Positions 12,355 through 24,659 of a stretch of DNA of 64,000 bases are shown here, piece after piece (position 1 is the first letter of the stretch; the number at the start of each line of letters is the position of its first letter). Made by a program: the position numbers and the translations under genes. Origin of the DNA: Riptortus pedestris (lineage: Eukaryota; Arthropoda; Insecta; Hemiptera; Alydidae); the NCBI GenBank assembly GCA_019009955.1, contig CM032228.1:133190501-133254500 (forward strand). Reading direction: 5' to 3'. The notes below the pieces were generated by a model. That model ran no database searches. It was not told the origin of the DNA and saw only the letters and a program-made list of their open reading frames with translations.

Positions 12355-13153
12355 TCCGTAATGTAAGCTTTGCGTACATAGCCTCTCGTTGGGGGAAATA
12401 ATTGGTACTTAACCTTAGAATGAAGTGGTTCATGATATAACACCTTATAGATAATATGACATGAGTAAAAGGGGGGGGGGTTTACTGGTAGCCGTAAACT
12501 AAAACATCCAAATATCTTGGTTAGTAGAAGGAAAAGAAATAAATGGAACAGCATTTATTGACCGTAAAATTTTCAATAAGGTTGATTCTATAAAATGTTT
12601 CGATCCCTCGCATAATAACGGCGGAGATATTAGGAATTTTCGGAATTCCCCTTCTACCCCCCCCTCCTCTATCCGATTTGAGCCGTTAACGAACGTGATC
12701 TTTAATTTTGCATGAAACGCTTATATTTTGAGTTTGGTAAAGATCAAACAAAAATTGCGAATATATACATACACATACGCTCTACCGGTCACACCTTTTG
12801 GTTGATCGTTACCAAACCTGATATTTAAATAATACCCATCGATATTATGTACCCACTCCTACTCATGTTACATGAGCAATAGCCTATTATGAAATGTTCT
12901 ATTCCAACCCTAAATACTAATATTGTCTTCATTGAACTTTTCCTGTGTGAGATACATCCAAATAAGTTGTGTGATAACGTAATCGACAAAGATTTTCCTG
13001 TCTTAACTCGACCTATGTTCAATATTTAACCGCTTCATTCAACTGTAATGTTCATGTTCGTTATTGACAGAAAATTGAAAAATGCAAATATCTTGGTTAG
13101 TATTCGAGATACTGATTATATATATGGTTAGTATATATATATATATATATATA

Positions 13154-13204
<51 letters not shown>

Positions 13205-13322
13205 GAACGGATCTCAATTTTGTCATCTCTTATGAATGGGTCGATGAACATGTCAGGAAATTTTTGGAAAATCGCGTCATGAGTCAACCTCAATAGCTGT
13301 GTTTCCTTAAGGGAAATCTACT
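12355..13322. mobile_element. Family B mosaic, pieces in both orientations
   Basis: 12355-12770 reads on + (ATATCTTGGTTAGTA, C-rich tract near 12650, AGCCGTTAACGAACGTGATC). 12780-13050 reads on - (GTTACCAAACCTGATATTTA, CTCATGTTACATGAGC). 13075-13322 reads on + with a (TA)n at 13132-13198 and the end CCTTAAGGGAAATCTACT. Nested or recombined copies. Confidence 0.5.
13132..13198. repeat. (TA)n inside family B copy
   Basis: TA tract with one TATCTATA interruption, ahead of TTTTGAACGGATCTC. Confidence 0.95.
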
Positions 13323-15014
13323 AAAACTGATTACTCTCAGTAAGAGTGACAACCAGCTATTCAGTTAGCAGCTGCTAAGATGACTAAAATCGTTCCTCTA
13401 ATGAATGCGCGTACCGCTATGAACGAAATGTGTTATAATGAGGTACGAAAAATAATTTTCTTCGGTTCTGTACTTCACTTCATGAGGCAGATTGTAGTTG
13501 CCGGGGACATGAATGAAAATATAAGTATATCAATAGGTCTGATGAAGAACTAGATGGAATGTGCCAATTTATCGTCTCATCAACAATGAAAACTATTCTG
13601 GGAACTAAGGCCGAAAGTCACGTTATTATTTATTTAGTTTCCTCCTTCTGTAATCCCTTGACCTTGCTACCTAATAATCCGAGTATTAGAAATTGAATGG
13701 ATCAAAACAGCTAGTTTTATTTCAAAATACATTGCTGGCATTCCTTTTATTTTGCGAATAATAAATCAGTTAGTTGCCGATATATTGAATCCTAAGAGAA
13801 GTGAATGTTGCACATGCCCATGAAGAAACGTGAAATATCAGAGGCAGGATTTAAATTGCTAAGTGAGCCAGTCATTCATGCCCGCCAATTGAACGACTTT
13901 ATTTTCATACCGTACTAAAATTATGCTCTCGAGTGACCTTTAAATTCCAGTGTGTCCTTTCGGTACTCCACATTATTCACACTCTGTCCTCTTTCTCCAA
14001 CCTATATTATCATTTCTGTCGTCTTTATAACTTCTCGGATGTACACTCAGGCTCTCTGTCTGTTGTAGGATTTATATCTTCTTAGATAATATACGCGAAG
14101 CTAAGAAATCCCGTAGTTATTTGAACTTGTGCAATGATTTATCGAAATTTAAAATTCGTTCACTTTTTTCCTTAAACGTGAATGTTAGGTTTTTAATAAC
14201 GAAATTTTTCCTTGTGATAGTTTGGTATCGCACCAAGATATAGATTTTTACTGTTATTGTTACACATATTGAAGCTCTCTCACAACATTATATTTCCATT
14301 TTCAAAGATATTCTTAATAACCAAATATGTGAGGGACACTAGGTATTTAAAGTAGAAATTAAAAAAAGTTTATAATTTTATTTATTTTAATATTTATGAT
14401 TCTTGGAATGATAATGTTTTTTAGTTCGCTATTGAATATAATGAAGTAATGCTAATGCCAAAGTGAAATATTCATTTAAATAAATTATTCATAGTACTGC
14501 ATTTTGATTGCACATTGTCTGCTTTTACATTTAACCGTTAACATGTATTATTGATTCTTATAATATCAATCAAGTATGTTCAAACATCAGTGTGTGATTA
14601 TTACCTACGTCTTATATTATGGAACTCAACATATTCTCTGTCAAGCTTTGCTCCTTTATGAACGTCACAGAGCTTTTTAATTTGTGTAGAGTTAATAAAA
14701 TGTTCTCAAATGATTAGTATGTCCTCAGAGAAACTTAATTCCCTCATTTAGAACTGAATTTATTAGCATAAAGCATTATTTAAGAAAAACAAATTATTTT
14801 AGTATTTTTCCATTATCCCCAATAAGATATGAAACAATTCTGCTTATGCATCAGGCTAGACATAAGAGCTGCTTTATTTCATGTGGGCATATACTACATT
14901 ATGTATCATAAAAATTTTCTGATTTTTATGAAAATATAGGCATTTTTGTATTATAAACATGTGGAGGGTTAGTTACTAAGTCCTTTTTTACATGTTAACT
15001 TAGCAAAATAATTT
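13323..15014. other. AT-rich, nothing supported
   Basis: No coding frame, splice-bounded exon or recognised repeat. Confidence 0.5.
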
Positions 15015-15286
15015 GGAGAAGATAAGATATTTATTTGTTAAAATTAATTTTTGAATTGCCTAGTAAAGCGAGAAGTTAAATACATTTTGTCCTCATAATA
15101 TTTGCTATTTCCGTCTTGACTATTGAGTTAAGTGGGGCTCAGTCGAAGCTTTTAAATTCAATTTCATTTCAGTAGATTTCCTTTTAGAGCATTCTTGTAT
15201 TGCGGTTTTCTCATAATGCACTTTTTCAAAACTTACTTCAAATGTCCACTCACCATAAGTGTCCAAGACGAGTAATTTAACACATG
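15015..15286. repeat. Local duplication, copy 1
   Basis: Starts GGAGAAGATAAGATATTTAT and ends AGTAATTTAACACATG. It is closely similar to 17109-17391. The last 130 bases are almost identical, with a few indels in the left part. Confidence 0.85.
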
Positions 15287-15582
15287 TTCAAAATGTCAAA
15301 TGTTTAGTGACTAAAATATTTGACATAAACTATTACAACATTTGGATGTTTGAGGTTTAAAATATGAATGCTCATTGTTCGAGTTGAACCAAATTGTCAG
15401 ATAATTTTTTTTTCTTTGGGGGAGGGGTGCAATACTATCCGTCGTATTGAGAAGTTAGGGGCTTTGAACTCGCGTAATGTGTTTGATAAAGACCTTTACC
15501 TAAATTTAGAATTTTCGGTGTAATATAAATTCCAGTGTGGTCAAGTTCCTGCCTAACTCTGATTAATCGCAATGAATTTCCT

Positions 15583-15584
<2 letters not shown>

Positions 15585-15616
<32 letters not shown>
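15585..15616. repeat. poly-T tract
   Basis: 32 T in a row. Confidence 0.95.
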
Positions 15617-15620
<4 letters not shown>

Positions 15621-16201
15621 ATAAACACCGTAGCTTATTGAGTCAAGCTCTTGAAGATTTTGATAAATTGCTGAACTCGAATTTATATTTATGGAACACT
15701 ATTTACTTCTCTTGTTTATGTAGCAAGGAGAAATTCTCCAGTGTCGAAAAAGAGATTTATTAATTTTTGAGCTGAATGGAGATGAAGGAACATTTAATAT
15801 AAAATATTTACCTGTGTGAATATGATGATAAGGGACCACATTGATGCAGCGGAGGGTGGTTAGATGTTTGCCCGCGTCTGAAGGCTACCTGTAAGATACT
15901 AGAGTAAGAGCTGGTAGGTGGAGCCCTCTCCCCGCTCTTCCTACAGGAAATACTACCCTCCAGGGGAGTGCAACTATTACCTTGGCTATCCTTTAATCTA
16001 TACCGGCTTCATCAATTCCTCTATCCAAGGGCTAAGGCAACTAAGCGGTTTTCTCCATTCATTTAGACTCTTAATTCTTCCCCAGTAGCCTATATAAAGA
16101 GAAATTGAAATGTACGCCGAAAAAAAAGCCAATTTTAAGTGGGTATTTACTGGTGGCTGAAATGACAGAATACTAATATTTCGGTCAATATTGGAGAAAA
16201 A

Positions 16202-17070
16202 GTCCGTCACGCAGGGGGGCTGCGTAAACTAAGCAGATTTCCCACGTGAAGTTTATCAATAGATAAATCTACATATCGGGAACACAACACCACAGTGAAT
16301 ATTAAGTGAATAAATACAAACGATAATAAGAAACCTCCCGACGGAAAGCATCTGAAATGTAAACAAACAGTTCTGCCAACTTCTTACCGGAAAGAAAGAC
16401 AATTACTGTAATATATCTGAATATAACGTATTAATTTGATTGAAAACTATTTACTATATCTAGTACTGAAATTTATAATGAATCAGAATAATTATTAATC
16501 AAATTCAAGTAGTCCAAAAACTTAAGAAGGGGGGGTCAACATATTTTCATATATGTCGTATAATAAATGCCTCTTGAAAACAATATTTGGTATTTAAGCT
16601 TTGAATGATGTGGTTTATAACACCGAGTATTGTTCACATGAGTTAAAGTGGGGGTTTGCTGAAGGCTGAAAACTGAAAAATGCAAATATCTCGGTTAATA
16701 TTCAAGATAGGGAATAAATGTATATAACAATATTTATAGTACATGTAATTTGCTATAAGATTGCTTCTATACATTTTTTCGATCCGTCGTATACTAACGG
16801 AGATATATCGAATTTTCAAAATTCTCCTCCTCTAAACCCCCCCCCTTCCTCCTCTAATTTTCAACGTTAACGAACTTAGTTAGTTTTACTTGAAAAGCTT
16901 ATACTATATGGAGTTTCGACCGCTAGGCGATATAAGACAAGTATATATTTAATTTCGAACACACTTTGTCACCTCCCATGCAGGATCGATGGACATTTGT
17001 AGAAGTTTTTAGAAAATTGCGTCATCACTGCAACCTCAGTAGCAGATTTCCCTTCAGGGAAATCAGCAAT
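16202..17070 (+). mobile_element. Family B repeat, long diverged copy
   Basis: It starts GTCCGTCACGCAGGGGGGCT. The middle contains a block around 16560-16690 (GCTGAAGGCTGAAAACTG, ATGCAAATATCTCGGTTAAT), a C tract near 16838 and AACGTTAACGAACTTAG. The 3' palindrome is decayed (ATTTCCCTTCAGGGAAAT). The (TA)n site has shrunk to TATATA. Confidence 0.65.
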
Positions 17071-17108
17071 TGAGATTGTAATTTCTCAATATAGAATCGA
17101 ATTTCATT

Positions 17109-17391
17109 GGAGAAGATAAGATATTTATTTGCTAAAATTAATCTTTTAATTGCATAAGTGAAGGGATAAGTTAAATACATTTTGTCCTCATAATATTTGC
17201 TATTTCCGCCTTGACTATTGAGTTAGGTGGGGCTCAGGTGAAGCTAGCGCCAAGATTTAAATTCAATTTCATTTCAGTAGATTTCCTTTTAGAGCATTCT
17301 TGTATTGCGGTTTTCTCATAATGCACTTTTTCAAAACTTACTTCAAATGTCCACTCACCATAAGTGTCCAAGACGAGTAATTTAACACATG
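17109..17391. repeat. Local duplication, copy 2
   Basis: This is the second copy of 15015-15286, in the same orientation, about 2.1 kb away and with an extra GCGCCAAGATT-like insert near 17250. Both copies keep an open - strand frame (TYGEWTFEVSFEKVHYEKTA, IQECSKRKSTEMKLNLN). No family recognised and no other copy seen in the window. Confidence 0.85.
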
Positions 17392-19019
17392 TAATATAAA
17401 AATCGCACGAGAAGGAGTGAAGGTTTAATGAAGAGTACAAATGTAAAAGTCAAATAAAAAAAATATTAGAATAACAGCTCGTGAAAGGCCTGCCCAACGG
17501 GTTTGAGGGGAAGTTACTTGGCTCTAGCTTGAAGCATGCCTTTGGTGACATTACAGACCAAAAATCGTTACTTAGCTGATCGTTAATAGCTGATTTAAGT
17601 GCTGTGTGTTATCAGATTCCATCACCGAACTCACCCAGCACGTGGGAAATCTACTTAGTTTACGTAGCACCTGCGTGCCAGGCTTTATTGTATTAGTTTT
17701 GTTGGCTTTGGTCCCAGGTCCTTGGGGTGTTTTCAAAGACGCGTTTGTTAACAAAAAATTACTTGCCTTATGATTTAATTTGAGATAAAATTGTCTCAAT
17801 CATTTTATTCCATTAAGCTTTATTTGTTCGAAAAAATATGAATCGTTAGTAGTGACGTAAGAGGAAATGTTCGCCCTGTGCCATGCCTACTGTGCTTGAA
17901 TTGTTATAAATTGCTGCTGATAAAACCTTTATGTATCATTAACACCTAAATATGCTATATCTAAGTTATCTTTGCTCTTCAATCTTCAGCTCAATTGTAC
18001 TTAATTAAGAGAACTCCAAAGTTGGAGTTTCCTGATGACTGAAATCTTCATAACAGGCTAGTTATAACAAAAATGCTATTCTTAAGCACCTACTCACTTT
18101 GTATGTTTTTAAAATTTCAATGAATAAAATTGTGATTAGTGTAATTTGACTTGAGAATATCAGAGGTTCTGTTTTCCCGGTGTTGGAGATGAAAGCCTCC
18201 TTTTGTTTAGGACACATTACTGTGAGGTCGAGGCTATCCTCAGGATTTGTATTGGGGAAGACTTTGGACTGGGGTATTTAAAAAACTATCTGAATAAATT
18301 TAGAGGCGAGAATTCCTCATAGTTTACACAGTTTATTTAAACGATTTAGCCCCGTTACCAATACATTATTAGTGATAATACACTGATTATATAGTGTTAT
18401 ACATTTCGCTTATTTTATCTATGAATTATACTGAAAATGTATGAAGTAGATGGTATAGGGGCCGCATACAATAGGGCATTTCTGGGATGATGAGCTTCAC
18501 AGCGTTTCTAGGTAGACCAAATCTTACATGATGCCAAAATTGGATGTACCTTTTGACACAAATACTTTAGTTTGGTTCTAGTATCATAAAATGAGCGTTG
18601 ATAAATTTATTTTTTAATGCATACGTTTCGCCCTCCTTTGCATCATTAATGCTCTAAAATATCTTTTTTTTTTATGCCTATATTTGTCAATTCCTAATAT
18701 TATTCTTTAATTTCAATTTTGGTACACAGTTTTGAACTTTGTCTTAGTGTTTGTTCCTTACTTATGTTGTTTTGTTCTTTTTTATGTTCCATTTCTGTTT
18801 TTGTATTTCATTTCTGTTTTGTGTTTCATTTCAGCTTTTGCGTTTATTTTTTGCGTTAGATTTTTTAATTTTCTTTAAATTATTTTTTGTTTGTTTCTTA
18901 ATTTATAAAGCTTTTATGTGTATCGCCAAAGCTCCGAGCTCAAATAAATAAAATTATATTATTCCTGCCCTGAATGATATTACGTAATTGACAAATATAG
19001 GCATATAATTGTTTACAAA
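17392..19019. other. AT-rich, nothing supported
   Basis: A T-rich stretch at 18720-18930 shows loose repeats of CATTTCTGTTTTG. The hydrophobic frame across it is a composition effect. Confidence 0.5.
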
Positions 19020-19520
19020 TTTGATTTTAAGAGCATTGATAAAGCTCAAATGTTCATTAATCCTATCTAGCAGATGACAAAAATAAAGTGACCAAACTCG
19101 ATATAAAGGCTATCATGTAAAACATAAGATCAAATCGGAACCGGTGGAGTAGGGAGGGCTTTAGGGGGGGAATACTGTAAAAGAAGTCACGCTGGGGCCT
19201 GCGTAAAGCCTGTATTTCACAAGGATTCTTATATTAACCTTAAATACGATGTATTATCATACAAGGAGGAGGGGCTTAGAGAAGGAATAAAATGAAACAT
19301 TCAAAATGACTCGGACCAAAATTGTCTCATGACCACTCTCTTTGCAAATGTATTGTTCCACAATTGTCGTACTATGGAATTTTTGTCTAAATATTGACCA
19401 AGGTATTTGCATTGTTTATATTTAAGTCGTCTGTAAATCACTACTCCTACTAATGGAATTTTCACTTCGATCATCTGAACCCCTAAATATTTCAAATTCA
19501 GCATACACCGGTTTAAATAG
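19020..19520 (-). mobile_element. Family B repeat fragments
   Basis: It has CAAATGTTCATTAATCCTAT, CAGATGACAAAAATAAAG and CCAAACTCGATATAAAGG, then a decayed 5' end in the other orientation at 19185 (AGTCACGCTGGGGCCTGCGT). Too decayed to place ends. Confidence 0.35.
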
Positions 19521-20136
19521 AGCTCTTATTACATTAAAAAATGGACGATAGATATTCATATATTAGTGGGAATCTTTGGAAATCTGCTCTATTTGACGAA
19601 CCTGTGTGACGAACTTTTTAATTATTGGAAGAAAGTTTGTGGAGCTAATATAATCGGATTTAAATGCAGCTAAATACACAAAAATGGCAATTGTGAAACG
19701 TTTCACGGGACTTTTCCAAATCACTATTTTTCATGTATTATTTCAGCTGTTAGTAATAATCAACTTTGTACCAAAAAGCGATTTTGTCTTTATTAATATT
19801 GGCAGATAGTAAATGATAATAATGAAGAAGTGAGGCGATGCTTTGAGAAACCTATTCATACTTCTGTATTAATAATTTACCGCGAGAGTTTGTGAAGTCA
19901 TATCATTAGTAAATTAGCAGCAGATCCACTAAGGAATGGTGCAATGTTTAGGGAAGGAGTGAAAGATGATGTCTCTACGCTCTTCTAACCATGGACAAAA
20001 GAAAGGAAGAGTTGTTATCTTTTCCGCAATACATGACCACATGACTGTAGGTTAGGCACTGCACATTTTCTGCCAAACTACGTTATTTGTCACCTACCGA
20101 CCGCACTCTTATCTCAACTATTGCATCTATACCTAT

Positions 20137-20241
20137 TTATTATCGTCCACTTTGTGCTATACGACTAATTGGGACGGGTTATCTACAGGTTACCACCATT
20201 TTCTAGCCTAAGGGACTAAGGATTTTATTTTAATGAGTTCG
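20137..20241 (-). mobile_element. tRNA-derived SINE, 3' fragment
   Basis: The body and tail only (GGGACGGGTTATCTACAGG, CCATTTTCTAGCC on +). The tRNA-like head is missing. Confidence 0.6.
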
Positions 20242-20856
20242 TTTTTACATTTTTTGGAGACAGTTACACACATACATGCACAATTGAAAGTTTAAACCGT
20301 TTTAATGCTCTAATCTAACCAGGTTACACTTAATTGCCCTACCGTGCGTTTGGTTGGGATACCAATAAAACTAAAATGCATTGTTCGCGGCATTCGGCAT
20401 TCGGTACTGATTAATAATAATAAATGTAAGAATAGAAGGAAACCAGAGCTGTGGAGCATGCATCAGTTTCATATTACCAAAATCTGTTTGAAACTTTTTG
20501 AGTTAAGAGGACGGAAGTGATTTTCATTAATTTTACCAGAATATGTTCCGCCTATTTAAAACTGCTTTAAAAGTGGACTGCACGTTTTTATAGGAAATGC
20601 AATTAACAAAGGATTCCCTGATTCTATTGTATACTCCAGTTTACACTCAGCTTTCTGGGCAATGGAGAAAACGATTTGGCATCGAGATCAATTTTGACCA
20701 CATTTCATTTATTTTATTATAATTCATTCTGATTCTAAAGAAACATTGTAAAAATCAATAATAAAACTAATTGGTTTTCATTTAGCTGTTTTGATTTAAT
20801 AATAATATTGATGATGATAACAACAATGTTGATTGATTATTTTCCATTGAAAAAAG

Positions 20857-21425
20857 TCCACCACATAGTACCAAACAGACTTCCCGCGTGCTGGAACGAC
20901 ACCTGGTGATTTCTTCTCGCAATATATTCTCTATTTCTCCCGTGGTAAGGAACGTATGTAAACCGAAATTAAAATATAAGCTAGGCAAGAGGTGTTTGGT
21001 GGCTGGAAAAGCGAAAACTGAATGGGTAGAATAGAGGATGATAGGAAACTGAACATTTAAAATATGCAAATATCTCGGTTTATATTAGAGTTAGATAACA
21101 AATATATAGAACAATAATTGTAGATAATTAAATTTGAGACAGGATCGCAATGTATCACACACATAACATTTTCTATCCGACTCAGAATAACGGGGTGTTT
21201 CGAATTCTTTATTCTACTCCCCATTTCTTTATCGGGTACTGTAAAATCTCAGTAATTACCAAATTAAATCTTTGAACGAGACAGTTAATTATTGTAAATA
21301 TTGACCAAATAAAAACTGTTTATTCTAGAACCTAATATTCAGATTTCATTTTCTTCGTCTCCTAGGTAGGATCGATGGATAATTGAGGAAAGTTGAACCT
21401 CAACAGCCACTGTAAATCTACTAAA
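20857..21425 (+). mobile_element. Family B repeat, diverged copy
   Basis: A decayed start (GTCCACCACATAGTACC) is followed by the internal block CTCTATTTCTCCCGTGGTAA, ATGCAAATATCTCGGTTTAT and GGTAGGATCGATGG, ending AAATCTACT with AAAA after it. Long frames on the - strand here are repeat sequence, not a gene. Confidence 0.5.
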
Positions 21426-22377
21426 ACCCTTCCCTCCAAAGAAACACTCTAGATATGTCGATTCATTGGAGGGACAATGATTGCCAATTTAAGGCCTTCA
21501 TCGTATTCCTACGGTTGGTATTCCTGCCTGTTGCTCAGTTGGTATCCAGGATGCTGGGGTTCCACTCCTGGAAACTTTATATCAAATGAAAAGTAGTCAT
21601 TAAATTTGTTAGAACCTCGCAATTGTTGCTTATGGTTAGTTAATTTGCCAGAGTAGCACGTTGAAACTCGTTCTGCGTGTAGACTAAAGAGATACTAAAA
21701 TCTGCCTTTAAGATGGACAAAGAGAAGAGCATGATGCAAACTATCTTTGAAGATAGTGAGCACGTCAGTAAGATAAGAAAACCATCAAACTTCCGCATTT
21801 TACAAATGAGCTTGGTTTGTAATTAAAGCTCGTTAACTTCAGGAGTAACATTTATTACACTGGTCTGGGTTAACTGTCAGAGATAATTTATGTGGAAGGA
21901 AATTTTTGCCTGGAATAAGTTTCATTGCACCTTTGTTGATTTTAATCCTTCCGTCTTGTAGAGGAAATAAAATTCCGTCAGCCTAGTTGTGACCTTGGCG
22001 AATTACATTTTTGTTCATTGAGTAGCTTCCTCGGTTTACACACTTCCTTCATGTCGTATGCTAAGTTAACCTTCTACAAATATAAATTAATATTAAGGTA
22101 CGTAAACTAACATACTTAAAATTGTTCATATTAGCTTTAGTCACAAACTTGTAGCAAAGACAATAATACCTGCATCAAAGCAGACCTGCAGATAGAGCCC
22201 TTCAGAATTTACTATTTTGAATATTTTAAATGAGAATAAATCTTATATATGTATTTCTCTGAAACTCGAAAGTTTAAAACTTCATCATAAAACTGTAGAA
22301 ATTACACATAACGTCATCTCATAATTTAATTTCTCCCTTAGAGTAAGAACTGTCCAGTTTATTTCAGAGTTTTGTTT
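21426..22377. other. Nothing supported
   Basis: No gene. A short CTGTTGCTCAGTTGGTATCC segment at about 21530 looks like a tRNA D-arm but cannot be folded into a tRNA. Confidence 0.4.
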
Positions 22378-22566
22378 ATTATTATTATTATGTATTAACG
22401 TCCACTTTTTGCAACTCTGGCTAATTGGGACGGGTTCTCTACAGGTTACCACCCTTTTCTAGCCAGGGTGGGACTAAGGACGTTCTTTAATGAATTCCGT
22501 CACTAAATAATTTCCTTCGCCCAGGCGAGAATCGAACTCGCCACTCTAGGTTTACCATGTGAGAGA
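22378..22566 (-). mobile_element. tRNA-derived SINE
   Basis: On + it reads from the tail (ATTATGTATTAACGTCCACT) through GGGACGGGTTCTCTACAGG to GCGAGAATCGAACTCGCC and ACCATGTGAGAG. The first half of the head is missing. Confidence 0.7.
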
Positions 22567-23124
22567 GTTTTGTTTATGTAAAAACATTAAATTAAACTGG
22601 GCAGAGATGTTTAGTAATATAATTAATTAAAGTACAAATCTGCTATGGACAACAACATACATGCTTTTCTTTGCAATCCTAGTAAATTACTAAACAAAAT
22701 ATTTTGTTGTAGTTCATTTAAAACTATTTCATTTGATAGTTGTGACGTTCGTTACAATGTTTCGGGAAAATCCCTGAAAATTCCTATCTGGATTTACCAC
22801 ATTCAAAACTAGTGATGTCCCAAATAGCTACAATTTTAGACCCATTTCAAACAAATCCGATGTTTAATTTTTTTAAATTTTGCACACTAGAGAGAAATGT
22901 TAAGTAGAGCGTTTTAAGAGAGCAAAAATGTTATAGTAAATTCATCCGTTTCTTAATTAGTCATACGAGTTTATTTCGAGATATGTTCATTATAAACTAA
23001 AATCTTATATAAATATGTTCTGTATTTCTAATAGGAATGGTGATATCTATCTAAGTAAGTTAGTGTTTCTACTCCTCCCTCCCCCAACCTCTCATTTCCG
23101 TTAATCACACAACACACACGATTT

Positions 23125-23580
23125 CTGCTATTGAGGTTTGCTCGTGACGTGATTTTTGAAACATTTCTTCAAATGTCCGTCTATCCTACTAAGAGATGAT
23201 GAAAATAAGTCTATATGTACGTCCATTCGTCTGTGCATGTTATGGCTTTCGATATTTAAGGGTTTCATTATAACTAAAGTTCAAGTTTGTTAATGGCTGA
23301 AATCAGACAAGTAGGATTGGGTGACTAGAAAACGAAAAAAATGTACAACGGGATATATTTCTGTTATTGAGAGTTGGATTCCAAAAATGTTTTATAACCA
23401 ATCTTGTTGAAAATTTAATTTCTGATATTGTCGTTCTACACAACTGGAATATTAACCGGGGTATTTGATTTTTTTTTATTATTTTTAGTTTTCACTTAGT
23501 AACCCCCACCTCTTCCACATTTCTACTGCGTTATTGCTCCAGGTGGAAAATCTCGCCCATCATCCGCCTGACGAACCTTT
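23125..23580 (-). mobile_element. Family B repeat, diverged
   Basis: It shows TGCTATTGAGGTTTGCTCGT, CGTGATTTTTGAAACATTTC, GTCCGTCTATCCTAC, GTTTGTTAATGGCTGAAATC and TTTCACTTAGTAACCCCCAC in the order expected for a reverse-oriented copy. Confidence 0.45.
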
Positions 23581-23628
23581 TACCATTTTGATACTGTTAA
23601 TTAAGTACTAAATAGATTTATTTTTATG

Positions 23629-23781
23629 GGACGGATTATCGACAGGTTACCACCCGTTTCTATCCAGCGTGGGGTTTTTTTAATGAGGTCGTCACTAAAT
23701 AAACTCCTATTGCCCAGGTGAGAATCGATCTCACCACTCAAGGTATACCAAGTGAGATTAAGACCAAGGCCTGAGCCCCCA
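23629..23781 (-). mobile_element. tRNA-derived SINE, diverged
   Basis: GGGACGGATTATCGACAGG, GTCACTAAATAAACTCC, GAGAATCGATCTCACCAC and CCTGAGCCCCC on + give body and head in reverse order. The middle of the head is shortened. Confidence 0.6.
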
Positions 23782-23791
23782 ATACATTAAA

Positions 23792-23878
23792 CAAAATTCT
23801 TAGTCCCACTCTGGCTAGAAAGGGGTGTTAACCTGTCCCAATTATCCATAGTAGCACTAAGTGGACGATAATAGATAA
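23792..23878 (+). mobile_element. tRNA-derived SINE, 3' fragment
   Basis: TTCTTAGTCCCACTCTGGC, TAGAAAGGGGTG and AAGTGGACGATAATAG. It is opposite in orientation to the copy immediately to its left, so the two make a tail-in inverted pair. Confidence 0.55.
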
Positions 23879-23927
23879 CATACATTTAATTAGAGTGTTT
23901 AATTGGTTAATCTCTACTTGTTTTATT

Positions 23928-23933
<6 letters not shown>

Positions 23934-23980
<47 letters not shown>
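23934..23980. repeat. (TA)n microsatellite
   Basis: Pure TA of about 47 nt, not clearly inside a recognised element. Confidence 0.95.
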
Positions 23981-23986
<6 letters not shown>

Positions 23987-24509
23987 TTATTTTGTGAGGG
24001 GAGGAAAAATGAAATGAGGAAGCATGAGATCTCGTTATGGGCATGACGTAACGGTGGCGAGTTTCCGTCCAGTACTAGTGCAAATCCATTGATGTATGGA
24101 TATACATATAGCGACGTAATAATTGCATATCTATTTACGGTCCATTTATCTATTAAAAAAGTTTTAACGCTGGATAAAGTAGTTATTAAATAGATATTTC
24201 ACTTTGGATAACTGTTTTATCCGTATACATTACTTTTTCGTCTTTAGCTCTCAGCAATTGCAATATGTGACGATTTACGAATATCTGATAGCCTGCCTTA
24301 CACCTTTATGTATAAGAGTTTATGAAAGTTATGCTAACATAAAACACAATATTGTTGTTATTCTGATGTAGGAAAGTTAGTTTTCAGGCCATGGTCAATT
24401 CATTCTTTTTCGCAGATGATTTTCTCTTCATAATTACATCTTAATGACTGTATCTATTATAATATTCACAAGTAGTTGGCGTTTGGGCTCATCTAACATC
24501 GTTTGTGAA

Positions 24510-24511
<2 letters not shown>

Positions 24512-24554
<43 letters not shown>
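24512..24554. repeat. poly-T tract
   Basis: 43 T in a row, about 100 bp left of the 624-bp TA-flanked element. Confidence 0.95.
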
Positions 24555-24556
<2 letters not shown>

Positions 24557-24659
24557 TCTAATATAATTACAATTTAATCTGAGTGGTAACTTCAAATCAT
24601 TTTGTGAGTATCTCTGAAATAGAACCATTTCTTTATTGTGTTTTTCAATTTACTATATA

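Noticed and set aside
18751..18951. Hydrophobic 66-codon frame that looks like membrane segments
   Set aside because: T-rich composition gives Phe/Leu runs; no start context, splice sites or homology.
20782..21069. 95-codon - strand frame
   Set aside because: Overlaps the 5' region of a family B copy; open by chance.
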